A stretch of DNA of 64,000 bases from JANRKB01 sp033763695 (lineage in GTDB: Bacteria; Planctomycetota; Phycisphaerae; Phycisphaerales; UBA1924): assembly GCA_033763695.1 (NCBI GenBank), contig JANRKB010000037.1, positions 82,798 through 146,797 of the forward strand. Direction: 5' to 3'. This document shows, one piece after another, positions 44,750-54,104 of this stretch. A model generated the notes under the pieces. The model was not told the origin of the DNA. It ran no database searches and worked only from the letters and a program-made list of their open reading frames with translations. How positions within the stretch are numbered: the first letter of the stretch is position 1; every line of letters begins with the position of its first letter. The position numbers and the translations under genes are program-made.

Positions 44750-46525
44750 TCAGTTGACGATCTTCAGGATCGCCGCGCTGCGCGGCCCGATCTCGCCGAC
44801 CGGGGCGTACTCGTCGAAGCCGCCTCGGATGTTGAGCTTGGGAGCTGCGAGCTCGGTCTTGCCTTCCCACGCGTCGTACACCTTGCCGCGGCGCAGCGTC
44901 GTCTCCTTGGCAGAGAGCTTCACACCCTTGATCGGCTCGGCCGACAGATTGGCGATGACGAGGAACGACGGATCGTTCCGCTTGCCCGAGGGCGGCGTGC
45001 GCAGGAACGCGAAGACCTTGTTGTCGCCCGTGTCGATCGCCTGAAAATCACCGTCGTTCAGCGCGCTGTTGGCGAGGCGCAGACGGATGAGCTTGCGATA
45101 CGCGCTGAGAATTGACTCGGGATCGCGCGCCTGCATCATCACATTCTGCTTCTGATAGCCGTTGTTGGGAGCACGCCAGGGCTTGACGGCCGAGAAGCCA
45201 GCGTTGATCTGGTTGGACCACTGCATCGGCGTGCGCAGATTCTCATCGGGCTTGTCGCCGGTCATGCCCAGTTCCTCGCCGTAGTACATGAACGGCATGC
45301 CGGGCAGCGTGAAAAGCAGCGTCGCGCCGAGTTTGCACTTGGCCGCATCGCCGCCGAAGCGGGTCGCGACGCGCGTATGATCGTGATTGCTCAGGAACGA
45401 TGAGTACATGTTGCGCGGGATCGCACCCCATGCCTGCGTCACCGCGTCACTGAGCACCTTGGCATCAGCGTTGTTGACCGCATCAATGGTTCGATATGCA
45501 ACATCAAACTCAAAGCAGCTGTCGAGTTCATCGCCGATGTACGACGCGACGGTCGCCGTATCCGCCCACACTTCGCCGACGCTGAAGGCGTCGGGCTTGA
45601 TCGACTTGGTGTGTTTGAGGTACTTCTTGAGCCATTCGTGCGTCTCGGGCGTGTTCTCCTGGACGCTGTCTTTTTCGATCAAATGGCGGATCGCATCGAG
45701 GCGGAAGCCGTCGACCTGCATGTCCTTCATCCAGTACTGCACCACGTTGAACATCTCGCGGGTCACTTCCGGATTGCGATAGTTCAGGTCGGGCATCACA
45801 GGGGAGAAAATGCCGTAGTAGTACGGCGCGCCGGGGGTGACGCCATCGGGGCGCTTGCCCGCGCCGTCGGGCGGCGGCGTGGGGTGCCACACCTCCTGAT
45901 TCCACGGCCCCTTCCACGTCGGCAGCGTCTTGCTCCAGATGAACCAGTCGCGCTTCTTGCTCTTGGGGTCCTGGGCTTCGAGGAACCACGGGTGCTCGCT
46001 CGAGCAGTGGTTGGGCACAAAGTCGAGGATCACGCGGATGTTCCTCGCGCGGCACTCGGTCATGAAGCGCACAAAGTCCGCCGTCGTGCCGTATTCCTTG
46101 TCAACGCTGTAGTAGTCCTTGATGTCGTAGCCGTGGTACGAAGGCGACTCCATCATCGGCATCAGCCAGATCGCGGTCGCGCCCAAGTCGTCCTCCGTGT
46201 CGGCTCGTCCGTCGTTGATGTAGTCCATGCGATCGACGATGCCCATGAAGTCACCTACGCCGTCGTTGGCCAGCGGCCCTTGGCGGCTGTCGCTGAAGGA
46301 CCGCACGAAGATCTGATAGAAGACCGCGTCGTTCCACCAACCCGGCTTGCCAGCCTTGGGCTTGACGGCCTTCACCGCGGGCTTGCCCTGCGGGTTGGCC
46401 GCGGCGGGGTTTGTCGTGGCCTGGGCCAGGCACAGCCCGGCCGAAAGAGCGAGCGCGATGGCGCCCGAAAGACGCGACACACGCGACAACACACCCGGCG
46501 ACGCATCCGCTGATTGGCGATTCAT
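44750..46525 (-). CDS. Secreted alpha-amylase family (GH13) glycosidase
   Basis: 591 residues from ATG 46525, with GGGAGT about 9 nt upstream. Signal peptide about 1-34 (ending LCLAQA). Conserved regions: DFVPNHCSSEHPWF (region I), GFRLDAIRHL with nucleophile Asp (region II), SVGEVWAD with acid/base Glu (region III) and FLSNHDHTR (region IV). The opening WWNDAVFYQIFVRSFSDS is typical for the family. A C-terminal beta domain with PAIGEIGPRSAAIL-like end is present. Probably cleaves alpha-glucans outside the cytoplasm. It has no dockerin tag, unlike other secreted enzymes here. The gene is divergent from the lipoprotein protease at 46611. Confidence 0.9.
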   Translation of the reverse strand: MNRQSADASPGVLSRVSRLSGAIALALSAGLCLAQATTNPAAANPQGKPAVKAVKPKAGKPGWWNDAVFYQIFVRSFSDSRQGPLANDGVGDFMGIVDRMDYINDGRADTEDDLGATAIWLMPMMESPSYHGYDIKDYYSVDKEYGTTADFVRFMTECRARNIRVILDFVPNHCSSEHPWFLEAQDPKSKKRDWFIWSKTLPTWKGPWNQEVWHPTPPPDGAGKRPDGVTPGAPYYYGIFSPVMPDLNYRNPEVTREMFNVVQYWMKDMQVDGFRLDAIRHLIEKDSVQENTPETHEWLKKYLKHTKSIKPDAFSVGEVWADTATVASYIGDELDSCFEFDVAYRTIDAVNNADAKVLSDAVTQAWGAIPRNMYSSFLSNHDHTRVATRFGGDAAKCKLGATLLFTLPGMPFMYYGEELGMTGDKPDENLRTPMQWSNQINAGFSAVKPWRAPNNGYQKQNVMMQARDPESILSAYRKLIRLRLANSALNDGDFQAIDTGDNKVFAFLRTPPSGKRNDPSFLVIANLSAEPIKGVKLSAKETTLRRGKVYDAWEGKTELAAPKLNIRGGFDEYAPVGEIGPRSAAILKIVN

Positions 46526-46610
46526 GGATCGACTCCCGTTCTTGGAGGTCGCGCACGGCATGGCGGCGACCAAGCGCATCATACGGGCAAGTGGCGGTAC
46601 GCTGTTGGAC

Positions 46611-47903
46611 ATGACTCTTTCCGGTCACCGGCTTCGTCATCGTCGTCGTGAACTCCTCGCCGCCGGGTGCGTGCTCGTCTGCGCCGCGTTCGCCGGGCTC
46701 GGAGGGTGTGCGGGCGATCGCACCGCGTCCGACGGCCAGATGTTCATCAACACGAATACTGCCCCGCTGCCGGCCCTCGACGGCGAGCCCGTCTCGGAAG
46801 GAGATGCGCGGGCAATCGGTGACCTGACGCGGCAGATGAGCCGCGCGATCTATCAACGCGACTCCATCGGGTTCCTCGCGCTCTGCACCGACGCCGACCC
46901 CATGACCGCGGCCGAGCGTCGCTACTTCGCCCGTGATTTCATCGACACGCCCGTTCATTTCATCGCGACCACCGCGTTCGAGCCGCGGCGCCGTCGTGTG
47001 CCCGGGGTCGACGGCGTCGTCGTTGATGCGGCGGTTCAGTGGCTGTGGGAATATCGCGACACCGTGCCCGGCACGACGACGCCGAGCAAGCCCGTGTCGC
47101 GGCGTCACGTGGACTACGCACGGTTCATCAAGACCAGCGACGGCTGGAAGTACGACGGACCGATCTGGGACAAGACCGTCAAAGACGGCATCGAAGTGTG
47201 GGCGATGCCGCGACTGCACACCGCCGCGACCAACGCCGCCGACGCATTCCGCGACGTTCGTGCGAGCGTCGAGGCGACCATGAACGTGCATCACAAGCGC
47301 AATCAGGTCATCAAGCTCTTCCACACCTCGGACCAACTCAAGTTCAGCATCGCGCTCTCCTACAACGACGACATCGACGGCTGGAACGAGCCCAACGAGT
47401 CCATCCGCCTCGTCAGCACGCCCGATCAGTCACGCGACGATTTTCGCGGCCTGATCGCGCACGAATACGGCCATGTGTGCACGTTCGCGCTCGGCCCGAC
47501 GGCGAACGACATGCCGTGGTGGACGCTGGAAGGCGTGGCGGAGATGTGTGCCGAGCCGTTCACACGCGACGGCGTCAATAACTTGCGAGAGCTTCGCTCC
47601 ATGGCTGACAAGGGAACGCTCGTGCCGCTCAAGGATCTGGCTGACTTTGGCAAAGTCACGCCACAGAACTTCGGCCACGTTTACACGCACGGCCACGCCA
47701 TCGTGACGTGGATCCGTCGTACCAAGGGTTCTGCCGTACTCGACCGTTGGCTCCGCGCTATGAGCAACGGCACCTCCTACGAGAAAGCATGCATAGATCT
47801 GCTCGGCATGACACCGGCCGCAATAGAACAGCAATGGCGGCTGTCGCTCGGCGCAAGCCCTGTTGCCGCTCCAAACCCGAAGCCCTCCGACGTGGTCTAC
47901 TGA
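46611..47903 (+). CDS. Lipoprotein zinc metalloprotease-like protein (peptidase MA type)
   Basis: 430 residues from ATG 46611. Lipoprotein signal with lipobox GLGGC at about 31-35. The C-terminal half carries HEYGH at 284-288 in LIAHEYGHVCTFALG, with WWTLEGVAEMC after it supplying the Glu, as in gluzincins of the peptidase-MA group. FGHVYTHGHAIVTWIRR and a short helical end follow. The N-terminal 190 residues, with VDYARFIKTSDGWKYDGPIW, form an NTF2-like or similar domain. The cell-surface location is inferred from the lipobox. Substrate is unknown. Confidence 0.75.
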   Translation: MTLSGHRLRHRRRELLAAGCVLVCAAFAGLGGCAGDRTASDGQMFINTNTAPLPALDGEPVSEGDARAIGDLTRQMSRAIYQRDSIGFLALCTDADPMTAAERRYFARDFIDTPVHFIATTAFEPRRRRVPGVDGVVVDAAVQWLWEYRDTVPGTTTPSKPVSRRHVDYARFIKTSDGWKYDGPIWDKTVKDGIEVWAMPRLHTAATNAADAFRDVRASVEATMNVHHKRNQVIKLFHTSDQLKFSIALSYNDDIDGWNEPNESIRLVSTPDQSRDDFRGLIAHEYGHVCTFALGPTANDMPWWTLEGVAEMCAEPFTRDGVNNLRELRSMADKGTLVPLKDLADFGKVTPQNFGHVYTHGHAIVTWIRRTKGSAVLDRWLRAMSNGTSYEKACIDLLGMTPAAIEQQWRLSLGASPVAAPNPKPSDVVY

Positions 47904-48095
47904 TCACACAGTGCTCCCGCTGCCAGACGTCTGCTGCGTCCACCCCAAAGTCACTTCGACAGTTCAGGCGGCACGTCAGGGTTGTGCCGTGCATCCAACG
48001 ACATGCCCGCCCCCTAAACATCGATCGCGCAACGACCGGGGTAACCTCTCCGAGTCTTCCGCGTTCGCGAGCGTCCTTCACAGAGCGAGACCAGC

Positions 48096-48806
48096 ATGGC
48101 ATCAGTTGTTGTCGTCGGCCCTCATCCAGATGATCATGAGATCGGCATGGGCGGCACCATCGCCCTGCTCGCGGCACAGGGCCACTCGGTCTTGCTGCTG
48201 GACGTAACCGACGGCGAGCCGACGCCGATGGGCACGCGCGAAAAGCGCCTCGTCGAAGCCGCCGAGGCCGCACGCATCCTCTCCGCGCCCGGCAACGCCG
48301 TGCGCCGCCATCTGCTTGACCTGCCCAATCGAAGCGTGGAGCACACGCTCGCCGCACGCCACGCCTTCGCCGGTGTCTATCGCGCGGTGCAGGCGGACAT
48401 CCTCTTTGTGCCGCATCACGAAGACGCCCACCCGGACCATCGGGCCGTCACGCGGATCGCTGAGGACGCACGCTTTGACGCCAAACTCACGAAGATCAAC
48501 ATGCCGGGCGATCAGGGCATGCCGCCGAAGTATCCCAAGTGGCTTTTCTACTACTACTGCTCACACCTGCGCCGCCCCGCGGACCCCAACTTCGTCATCG
48601 ACACCACGCCGCACGCGGCACAGAAGCGCGACGCGATCCTCGCCTATCGCACGCAGTTCATCGACAACGCCAAGAACCACGGCGTCGTTGAATGGCTTGA
48701 TGCGATGGGGACGTACTTCGGCTCGCGCATCGGCACGAAAGCAGGCGAACCCTTCTTTGCGAAGGAACCGCTGGGGCTCTCGTCGTTCGCGGGCTTGACG
48801 CTGTAG
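48096..48806 (+). CDS. PIG-L family deacetylase, BshB1-like
   Basis: 236 residues. Zinc-dependent N-acetyl-sugar deacetylase fold: GPHPDDHEIGMGGT (His10, Asp13 and neighbouring acidic residues), VTDGEPTPMGT, FVPHHEDAHPDHRAV supplying further zinc/catalytic His and Asp, and FVIDTT...KRDAILAYRTQF at the end. Length and order match bacillithiol deacetylase BshB1. I cannot separate that from other GlcNAc deacetylases of the family. No bshA or bshC lies next to it. Confidence 0.8.
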   Translation: MASVVVVGPHPDDHEIGMGGTIALLAAQGHSVLLLDVTDGEPTPMGTREKRLVEAAEAARILSAPGNAVRRHLLDLPNRSVEHTLAARHAFAGVYRAVQADILFVPHHEDAHPDHRAVTRIAEDARFDAKLTKINMPGDQGMPPKYPKWLFYYYCSHLRRPADPNFVIDTTPHAAQKRDAILAYRTQFIDNAKNHGVVEWLDAMGTYFGSRIGTKAGEPFFAKEPLGLSSFAGLTL

Positions 48807-48840
48807 TCGGTCGATCGCGCCGATTGGTCGTTGGCGCCGA

Positions 48841-49104
48841 TCAGTCCTTGGCGAGCAGCCGTCCGCGCAGATTCGGGCGGCGACGGCCGTATTCGTCTTC
48901 CAGATAGCTCGGCGCACGCTGGGCGCGAATGGCGTCGTAGCGGTCGTACTGGCTGCGCGGCTCGTTGGGCGCCAGGAGTGGATCGGTGCAACCGCCAAGC
49001 AGCGCGGCCATCGCCGCGACGCTCAGCACGAGGCACACGCGTCCGACGAGGTTGGCCAGTCGCGGACCATTCACAACATGACGCTGGAAAGCCGAAGGCA
49101 TCAT
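48841..49104 (-). CDS. Small lipoprotein, function unknown
   Basis: 87 residues. A hydrophobic signal (LVLSVAAMAALLGGC) has the lipobox LGGC at about 36-39. The short mature part is charged (EPRSQYDRYDAIRAQR, EDEYGRRRPNLRGRLLAKD). It resembles other tiny planctomycete lipoproteins only in composition. It is convergent with the PIG-L gene. Confidence 0.6.
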   Translation of the reverse strand: MMPSAFQRHVVNGPRLANLVGRVCLVLSVAAMAALLGGCTDPLLAPNEPRSQYDRYDAIRAQRAPSYLEDEYGRRRPNLRGRLLAKD

Positions 49105-49313
49105 GCGGGGATGGTATCAGGTCTGCCGTGCAACGTGATGAACCAGGGGCTCATGCCGTTGCGCCGGACGAGATCGACGCCGTCATGCTCGGCCATGCAG
49201 CCCAAGACGCCGAGGACCGGGCCGGGGTCTGCTAAGTTACCTCCTGCACGCCGTTTGGAGAAACTGATCGATTGTCATAAGCGGAGAGCCAGTCAGTTCC
49301 GGGGAGGTATCGG

Positions 49314-49991
49314 GTGATTCAAGAGAAGACACGGCCGATCTCCGATGCCGAGCGAGCAAAGCTTGAGCCTGAGATCAGGGACGTTCGATTCAACTCGGCT
49401 GGCGTGCTCGTCGGGGCGATCGTGCTGGGCGTACCGGGACTTGGACTTGTGGCGCTGGTTGCCGCGTTGTTTGTCAATCGTGCGCTGCTGCCAAGTCCCG
49501 TCGCACTCTTCACGCTTGCCGCGATCACCGGAGCGATCGGGGTGGCATTGCTCTTCAAGGCCGCGGCGCGGGTATTGAGCCTGATTCGGCCGCTCGCGCC
49601 GCTTCGACGCGCACGCGACCTCCGCGGTGCGCTCGTGCGCGAGATCTCGATCGATGTTGCATGCGCGTGGTGGAGCGATCTCATCGTCGACGGAGTTGTG
49701 CTGTTCGTTCGCGATGACGGCGGCGCGATGCTGTTCCTCCGGGGCGATACGTTGAGCGATCAGGTGAAGAATCCGGACTCCCGCTCGCCGCGCCTTCGCA
49801 TCGGCCGCCGAACTCGCATCGTGGTGTTCGACGATGAACTCGTCGACGTGAGGTTCGAGGGCGAGGGTGTGCATGCCGCGGTCATCTCCGATCCCGACAT
49901 TGATGAACTGGAACGGGTATGGATGAGCGAGGCTTTCCGCGTGCTCGATGAGGCCGACCTCGACGAACGCTTGCGGGGCGTGCTTGCCTGA
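49314..49991 (+). CDS. Membrane protein of unknown function
   Basis: 225 residues from GTG 49314, with GGGGAGG about 9 nt upstream. Two hydrophobic helices at about 30-52 and 60-85 (GVLVGAIVLGVPGLGLVALV and LFTLAAITGAIGVALLFKAA). A cytosolic or periplasmic domain of about 130 residues follows, rich in beta strands (LIVDGVVLFVRDDGGAMLFL, RIVVFDDELVDVRFEGEG). No family recognised. It stands alone between a small lipoprotein gene and a terminator for the opposite strand. Confidence 0.65.
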   Translation: MIQEKTRPISDAERAKLEPEIRDVRFNSAGVLVGAIVLGVPGLGLVALVAALFVNRALLPSPVALFTLAAITGAIGVALLFKAAARVLSLIRPLAPLRRARDLRGALVREISIDVACAWWSDLIVDGVVLFVRDDGGAMLFLRGDTLSDQVKNPDSRSPRLRIGRRTRIVVFDDELVDVRFEGEGVHAAVISDPDIDELERVWMSEAFRVLDEADLDERLRGVLA

Positions 49992-50002
49992 GCGGATGTG
50001 CC

Positions 50003-50035
50003 AAAGAGAAACGGCCCGATCTTCCGATCGGGCCG
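50003..50035 (-). terminator. Rho-independent terminator of the GT2/membrane-protein unit
   Basis: A perfect 10-bp stem CGGCCCGATC (50012-50021) / GATCGGGCCG (50026-50035) with a 4-nt loop. On the minus strand it is followed by TTTCTCTTT. It lies 36 nt after the stop at 50071. It may also stop the plus-strand gene ending at 49991. Confidence 0.8.
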
Positions 50036-50070
50036 CGTGAGTGAGTTCGTATTGTCGAAAGTGCCTGGTT

Positions 50071-50472
50071 TTACAGGCCGAGCCGCTGCTTGGCGATCAT
50101 CGCGAAGCGGAGCAGGGTGACTGCGCCGATGACGATGGCGAGGGCGAAGAGCGACAGCCCCGCGCCGCTGGCGAGCAGCTTGCTTCCGGCCTGACCGAAC
50201 GCGCCGGCGGTCGACATCGCGCCGCCGCCCGATGCCGCCATCGACATCATCTGGCTGGTCTCGCTGCCGACGAGGGCGTGGAGGATGATCATCTGCAGCC
50301 AGAGGCCGCCGATAACGCCAGCGAAGAGGATGAAGCGGCTGCCGACGAACTTCCAGCGCTCGACGCTGCCGCGACCGCGTGCCGTCAGATACAGCTCTCG
50401 CAGCGGCATGAAGAGCGTGAGCAGGATGTAGAACACGCCGCCGATACCCGTTCCAGGAAGACCCGCAAACAT
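50071..50472 (-). CDS. Small membrane protein linked to a processive glycosyltransferase
   Basis: 133 residues from ATG 50472, with CTGGAG about 12 nt upstream. Three hydrophobic helices (GIGGVFYILLTLFMPLRELY, FILFAGVIGGLWLQMIILHA, LSLFALAIVIGAVTLLRFAM) are separated by a Ser/Gly/Ala stretch. No known family. It follows the GT2 gene by 97 nt on the same strand and shares its terminator. A role as an accessory of polysaccharide synthesis is inference. Confidence 0.6.
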   Translation of the reverse strand: MFAGLPGTGIGGVFYILLTLFMPLRELYLTARGRGSVERWKFVGSRFILFAGVIGGLWLQMIILHALVGSETSQMMSMAASGGGAMSTAGAFGQAGSKLLASGAGLSLFALAIVIGAVTLLRFAMIAKQRLGL

Positions 50473-50569
50473 GAAAGTGACTCCAGGTGCGTCCGCCTTG
50501 CGGCGGGTTGTGTCTGTCTTGTTTTCTGCCCAGATGCCGAATGCCCGATGCCCAATGCCTTCCGCCTTC

Positions 50570-51757
50570 TCAATGTCCCTTCTCGAACACCGTGATGCGG
50601 CGCTTGCTGACGAACTCATTCCAGAAGGACGTGAGCACGAACCAGCAGTTGACGAATCGCATCAGGTAGAAGGCGGGCAGGCAGGCCAGAGCCTTCTTCA
50701 CCTCGCCGCGCTTCTTGGCCGCCACCAGCACCGGCACCGCCACCGAAGGAACGTCAAGCACATAGCCCAGCAGGAAGAGCGGGTGAACGAAGATCGCCAG
50801 CGCGGGGAGCAGCACGAACATGCCGATGATCGCGGCGAGCGCGTCCCACAGGGCAACCGCGACGAGCGAGCGCATCATGGGCTGGTGCATCAGGTCGCGC
50901 CAGTGGACGCGGACGCACTGGGCAAAGCCCGCGGTCCAGCGCTTGAGTTGCTTGCTCAGGAAGTTCCAGTTGTGGGGTTCGACGGGATAGCACACGGCCT
51001 CTTCGACGAAGCGGATATCCCAGCCGAGCTTGTACATCGACCAGGTCAGGTCCATGTCCTCGCCGACGGTGCGCATCGACCAGCCGCCCAGCAGGCGGAG
51101 CAGATCGGTGCGATATGCCGAGAAGCAGCCTGACGCGATCATCGGGCGGCCGTAGTAGTCCTGAATCGGCTTGTACATCGTGAACGCGTAGAGATACTCG
51201 ACATAGCGGCCGCGTTCCCACAGGCTCTGCACGCGGCGCGGGATCACCATGCCGCAGACGCAGCCGGTGTTGGCGTTCTCGAAGTGGCGCAACAGCTTCT
51301 CAACGCCGTCGGGCGCGATCGTGGTGTCGGCGTCGATGGCGAGCGTGAACTCGCTGGAAACATAGTCGAGCGCGAAGTTGAGCGCGCTGGCCTTGGAGCC
51401 GCAGTTCTTGGGTGGACGGATGACGACGATGTCCTGGCCGCAGGCGCGGGCGACGTCGCCGGTGCCGTCGGTGGAGCAGTCATCGACAACGATGATCTGG
51501 TCGACGTGGACGGTCTGCTTCTGGACGGACTTGATGGTGTCGGCGACGAACTTGGCCTCGTTGTAGGCCGGGATGATGATCGTCAGTCCGCCGAGCGTGC
51601 GGGGCTTGCCGTTGGGGTCGGCGCTCGTCCAGACGGGGGTTGGTGCCTTGGAGGCACGCCGCCGGCGGGCGTGAAGGTCGAGTTCCAAGGCCGGCTCCAT
51701 GGTGGCGGTGCCGACGGTCGAACCAGCTGCCTCAACGGTTTCCTGCGTAGCGATCAT
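50570..51757 (-). CDS. Processive family 2 glycosyltransferase (BcsA/PgaC-like)
   Basis: 395 residues from ATG 51757 (ATG 51853 and 51817 are alternatives; none has a strong ribosome site). Catalytic order: VVDDCSTDGT, DADTTI, GEDMDLTWSM and QLKRWTAGF, the D, D, D, QxxRW set of processive beta-glycan synthases. SGCFSAYRTDLL precedes the third Asp. Two to three membrane helices follow in the C-terminal third. It probably extends a beta-linked extracellular polymer such as poly-GlcNAc or a cellulose-like glycan. The nearby PIG-L deacetylase may be unrelated. Confidence 0.85.
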   Translation of the reverse strand: MIATQETVEAAGSTVGTATMEPALELDLHARRRRASKAPTPVWTSADPNGKPRTLGGLTIIIPAYNEAKFVADTIKSVQKQTVHVDQIIVVDDCSTDGTGDVARACGQDIVVIRPPKNCGSKASALNFALDYVSSEFTLAIDADTTIAPDGVEKLLRHFENANTGCVCGMVIPRRVQSLWERGRYVEYLYAFTMYKPIQDYYGRPMIASGCFSAYRTDLLRLLGGWSMRTVGEDMDLTWSMYKLGWDIRFVEEAVCYPVEPHNWNFLSKQLKRWTAGFAQCVRVHWRDLMHQPMMRSLVAVALWDALAAIIGMFVLLPALAIFVHPLFLLGYVLDVPSVAVPVLVAAKKRGEVKKALACLPAFYLMRFVNCWFVLTSFWNEFVSKRRITVFEKGH

Positions 51758-52435
51758 CCGAGGGTTCCAGGTGACGCGCTGCGCCCGATCGCCGACACTC
51801 CGCGCCGACGCGACCATCGCGCCTGCTAGGAATGCTCCCCCGCCGCGCGGCATTTCGCGTTGCGGCAAAGAGACCTCTCTCAAGTGTTGTTGAGTGGTGC
51901 GACGTGCGTCAGAGAGTGCTGCGGGGCCAAGGCCTCACATACCCGAGTGCGTTCGGTTGCCTGCTCGACCTCGGCATCATCGGCAGCACTTGGCCGATTT
52001 CTGCCTGCCGACTGCGTCGGTCGCGTGCCTTGACAAGCTGCGACGTCCGCCAGGACCGGCCCCCCGTGCGTCACACGGGTGGACTGTGAATACTACGCCC
52101 ATTTCATGCATGCGGTTGAGGGAATCCGTTCTCGGTAACCACCAATGGACGTAACTCCATGGCTCTAATGGAGATCCGTACGTCCGAGAATCAGGCAGAA
52201 TTCCCGAACGCCACCCGTTCAAGGCGAATCCAGACTGTGAATCTGCCATCGAGACGGCACCAGCGGTTGGCCCGTTGAGAGTGCCCCAGCCGTCGAAGCC
52301 ACCACCTACCGAGGATTCCTGTGGGTTTCTGCGGCACGCTCGGGTATTCTGGTGCGGTTCTTATCCAAAGCATCGTGGCGGAGCCGAGCGAGTGACTGCC
52401 TGCGCGATGCATCGCAACTTCTCAAAGGGGGGACT
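51758..52435. other. Long intergenic region, no gene recognised
   Basis: About 680 nt with no coding-type frame on either strand and slightly lower GC than its surroundings around 52080-52260. A short inverted repeat CTCCAT/ATGGAG lies near 52155-52175. No tRNA, riboswitch or known small RNA fold was recognised. The ribosome site AAAGGGGGG (52424-52432 region) serves the next gene. Confidence 0.4.
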
Positions 52436-54022
52436 ATGTCGTTGCGCACGTTCAGTGGATTGGTGGCCCTGGCGGGCCTGACCGCCGTCGCCGCTTCGTC
52501 CGCGCTGGCACAAATCACAATCCCGACCGTCAAGGTCAAGGACCCGGGCAACGTCGCGGATCCGGTGACAACCGTCGGCTCGGTCGCGTACGTCTACAAC
52601 ATCGGCACTTCCGAAGTGACGGCCGGCCAGTATGCGGCGTTCCTCAACGCCGTTGCTCACACCGACACATTCAACCTGTACAACGAGTTCATGGAGCGTG
52701 CAGACGCGAGTTCTGGAATCGTTCGCACCGGTGTCAGCGGCAGTTACACCTACAGCGTCAATCCTGCGTATATCGCCCGCCCCGTCAACTACGTCTCGTT
52801 CTGGGATGCGTGCCGCTTCGTCAACTGGCTTCACAACGGCCAGCCCAACGGCGTGCAGGATGCCAGCACGACCGAAGACGGGGTCTACACGATGACTCCC
52901 GCTGCGATCGCCGCAAACACGGTCGCACGCAATCCCGGATGGACATGGGCCATCGCAGACCAGGATGAGTGGCACAAAGCCGCGTACTACAAGGGCGGCG
53001 GCAGCACCGCGGGTTACTGGGTCTACCCCACGCGCAGTGACTCGGTCCCGGGCGGTGACCTCGCGGACGCCTCGGGAAACAACGCGAACATGCTGTCGCC
53101 TGGGACCCCACTCCCGATTCAGTTTCCGTACTACACCACGGTCGCGGGACAGTTTGCAAACTCACCCGGGCCGTATGGCACGTTCGATCAAGGCGGCAAT
53201 GTCCGCGAATGGACCGAGCGCATCTCGGCTGGGGCGTTCCGCGTCATTCGAGGCGGATCGTTCCTGCAGGATTCTGTCGAACTCCAGTCCATCCAATTCA
53301 TTGGGGCTGGCCCCGGCGCTGAGGACATGACGATCGGCTTCCGGGTGGTTCAAGCGCCTCCCCCCGTGTCGCCCAACATCATCATCGACAATCTCACTGA
53401 GCCGCAGCGCGGCGTCAGCATCCTCGGCACTGTCGCCCCCGACGATATCTGGGCCGCGCAGGGCTTCACAGTGCCCTCCAGTTACGCGCTCGAATCGATC
53501 ACACTGATCCTCGGCGAGTCGGCAGCGGGAAACGACCCGGTGGCGGAACTCCGCGTGGGCGATCTGCCCGACGGCTTGGTCGTCGCCAACCTTCCGATCC
53601 CGGCGCTCAATCCGCTCGCGGTGGAACCCGTGCAACTCACGCCTGATGTGCCCGTCACACTGCTGCCTGGCCAGAAGTACTGGTTGGTGCTGCGCACCGC
53701 CAGCACAGAGTCCTTCGGCTGGGCGTATGCATCGGGCAACTTCTGGGAAGGCCCGGGCTCGCTTGTTGAGTACCGCTATTCCGAAGATCAGGGTGTGTCT
53801 TGGGCGCCGCCGGGCACGGACAACCCGTACCTTGTGCTCATCCGCGGCACACTGATCTGTGCCGCCGACTTCAACGCCGATGGCTTCCTCACGTTCGAAG
53901 ACTTCGACGCCTTCGTCAGCGCATTCGAAGGCGGCAGCGCGACCGCGGACTTCAACGCCGATGGATTCCTGACGTTCGAAGACTTCGATGCCTTTGTCGC
54001 CGCGTTTGAAGCAGGGTGCTGA
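52436..54022 (+). CDS. Secreted FGE/sulfatase-modifying-factor-fold protein with GC-type dockerin tag
   Basis: 528 residues from ATG 52436, preceded by AAAGGGGGG. Signal peptide 1-25 (ending ALA-Q). Residues about 30-305 show the formylglycine-generating-enzyme fold: YNIGTSEVTAGQYAAFLNAV, PVNYVSFWDACRFVNWL, DEWHKAAYYKGG, DQGGNVREWTER, FRVIRGGSF and GFRVV. The copper-binding active-site cysteines of true FGE are not seen, so a binding or structural role is more likely. A beta domain of about 160 residues follows (LESITLILGESAAGNDPVAE). The tag ends the protein with two FLTFEDFD loops and Gly-Cys. Confidence 0.85.
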   Translation: MSLRTFSGLVALAGLTAVAASSALAQITIPTVKVKDPGNVADPVTTVGSVAYVYNIGTSEVTAGQYAAFLNAVAHTDTFNLYNEFMERADASSGIVRTGVSGSYTYSVNPAYIARPVNYVSFWDACRFVNWLHNGQPNGVQDASTTEDGVYTMTPAAIAANTVARNPGWTWAIADQDEWHKAAYYKGGGSTAGYWVYPTRSDSVPGGDLADASGNNANMLSPGTPLPIQFPYYTTVAGQFANSPGPYGTFDQGGNVREWTERISAGAFRVIRGGSFLQDSVELQSIQFIGAGPGAEDMTIGFRVVQAPPPVSPNIIIDNLTEPQRGVSILGTVAPDDIWAAQGFTVPSSYALESITLILGESAAGNDPVAELRVGDLPDGLVVANLPIPALNPLAVEPVQLTPDVPVTLLPGQKYWLVLRTASTESFGWAYASGNFWEGPGSLVEYRYSEDQGVSWAPPGTDNPYLVLIRGTLICAADFNADGFLTFEDFDAFVSAFEGGSATADFNADGFLTFEDFDAFVAAFEAGC

Positions 54023-54104
54023 AGAGCTTTGACGCGCGGCGGCGCCAGTGTGTTGCTTGCGCAGGTCGTCGCCGTTTCGAGCGGCCGTCTTGCGAGAGCC
54101 TTGC

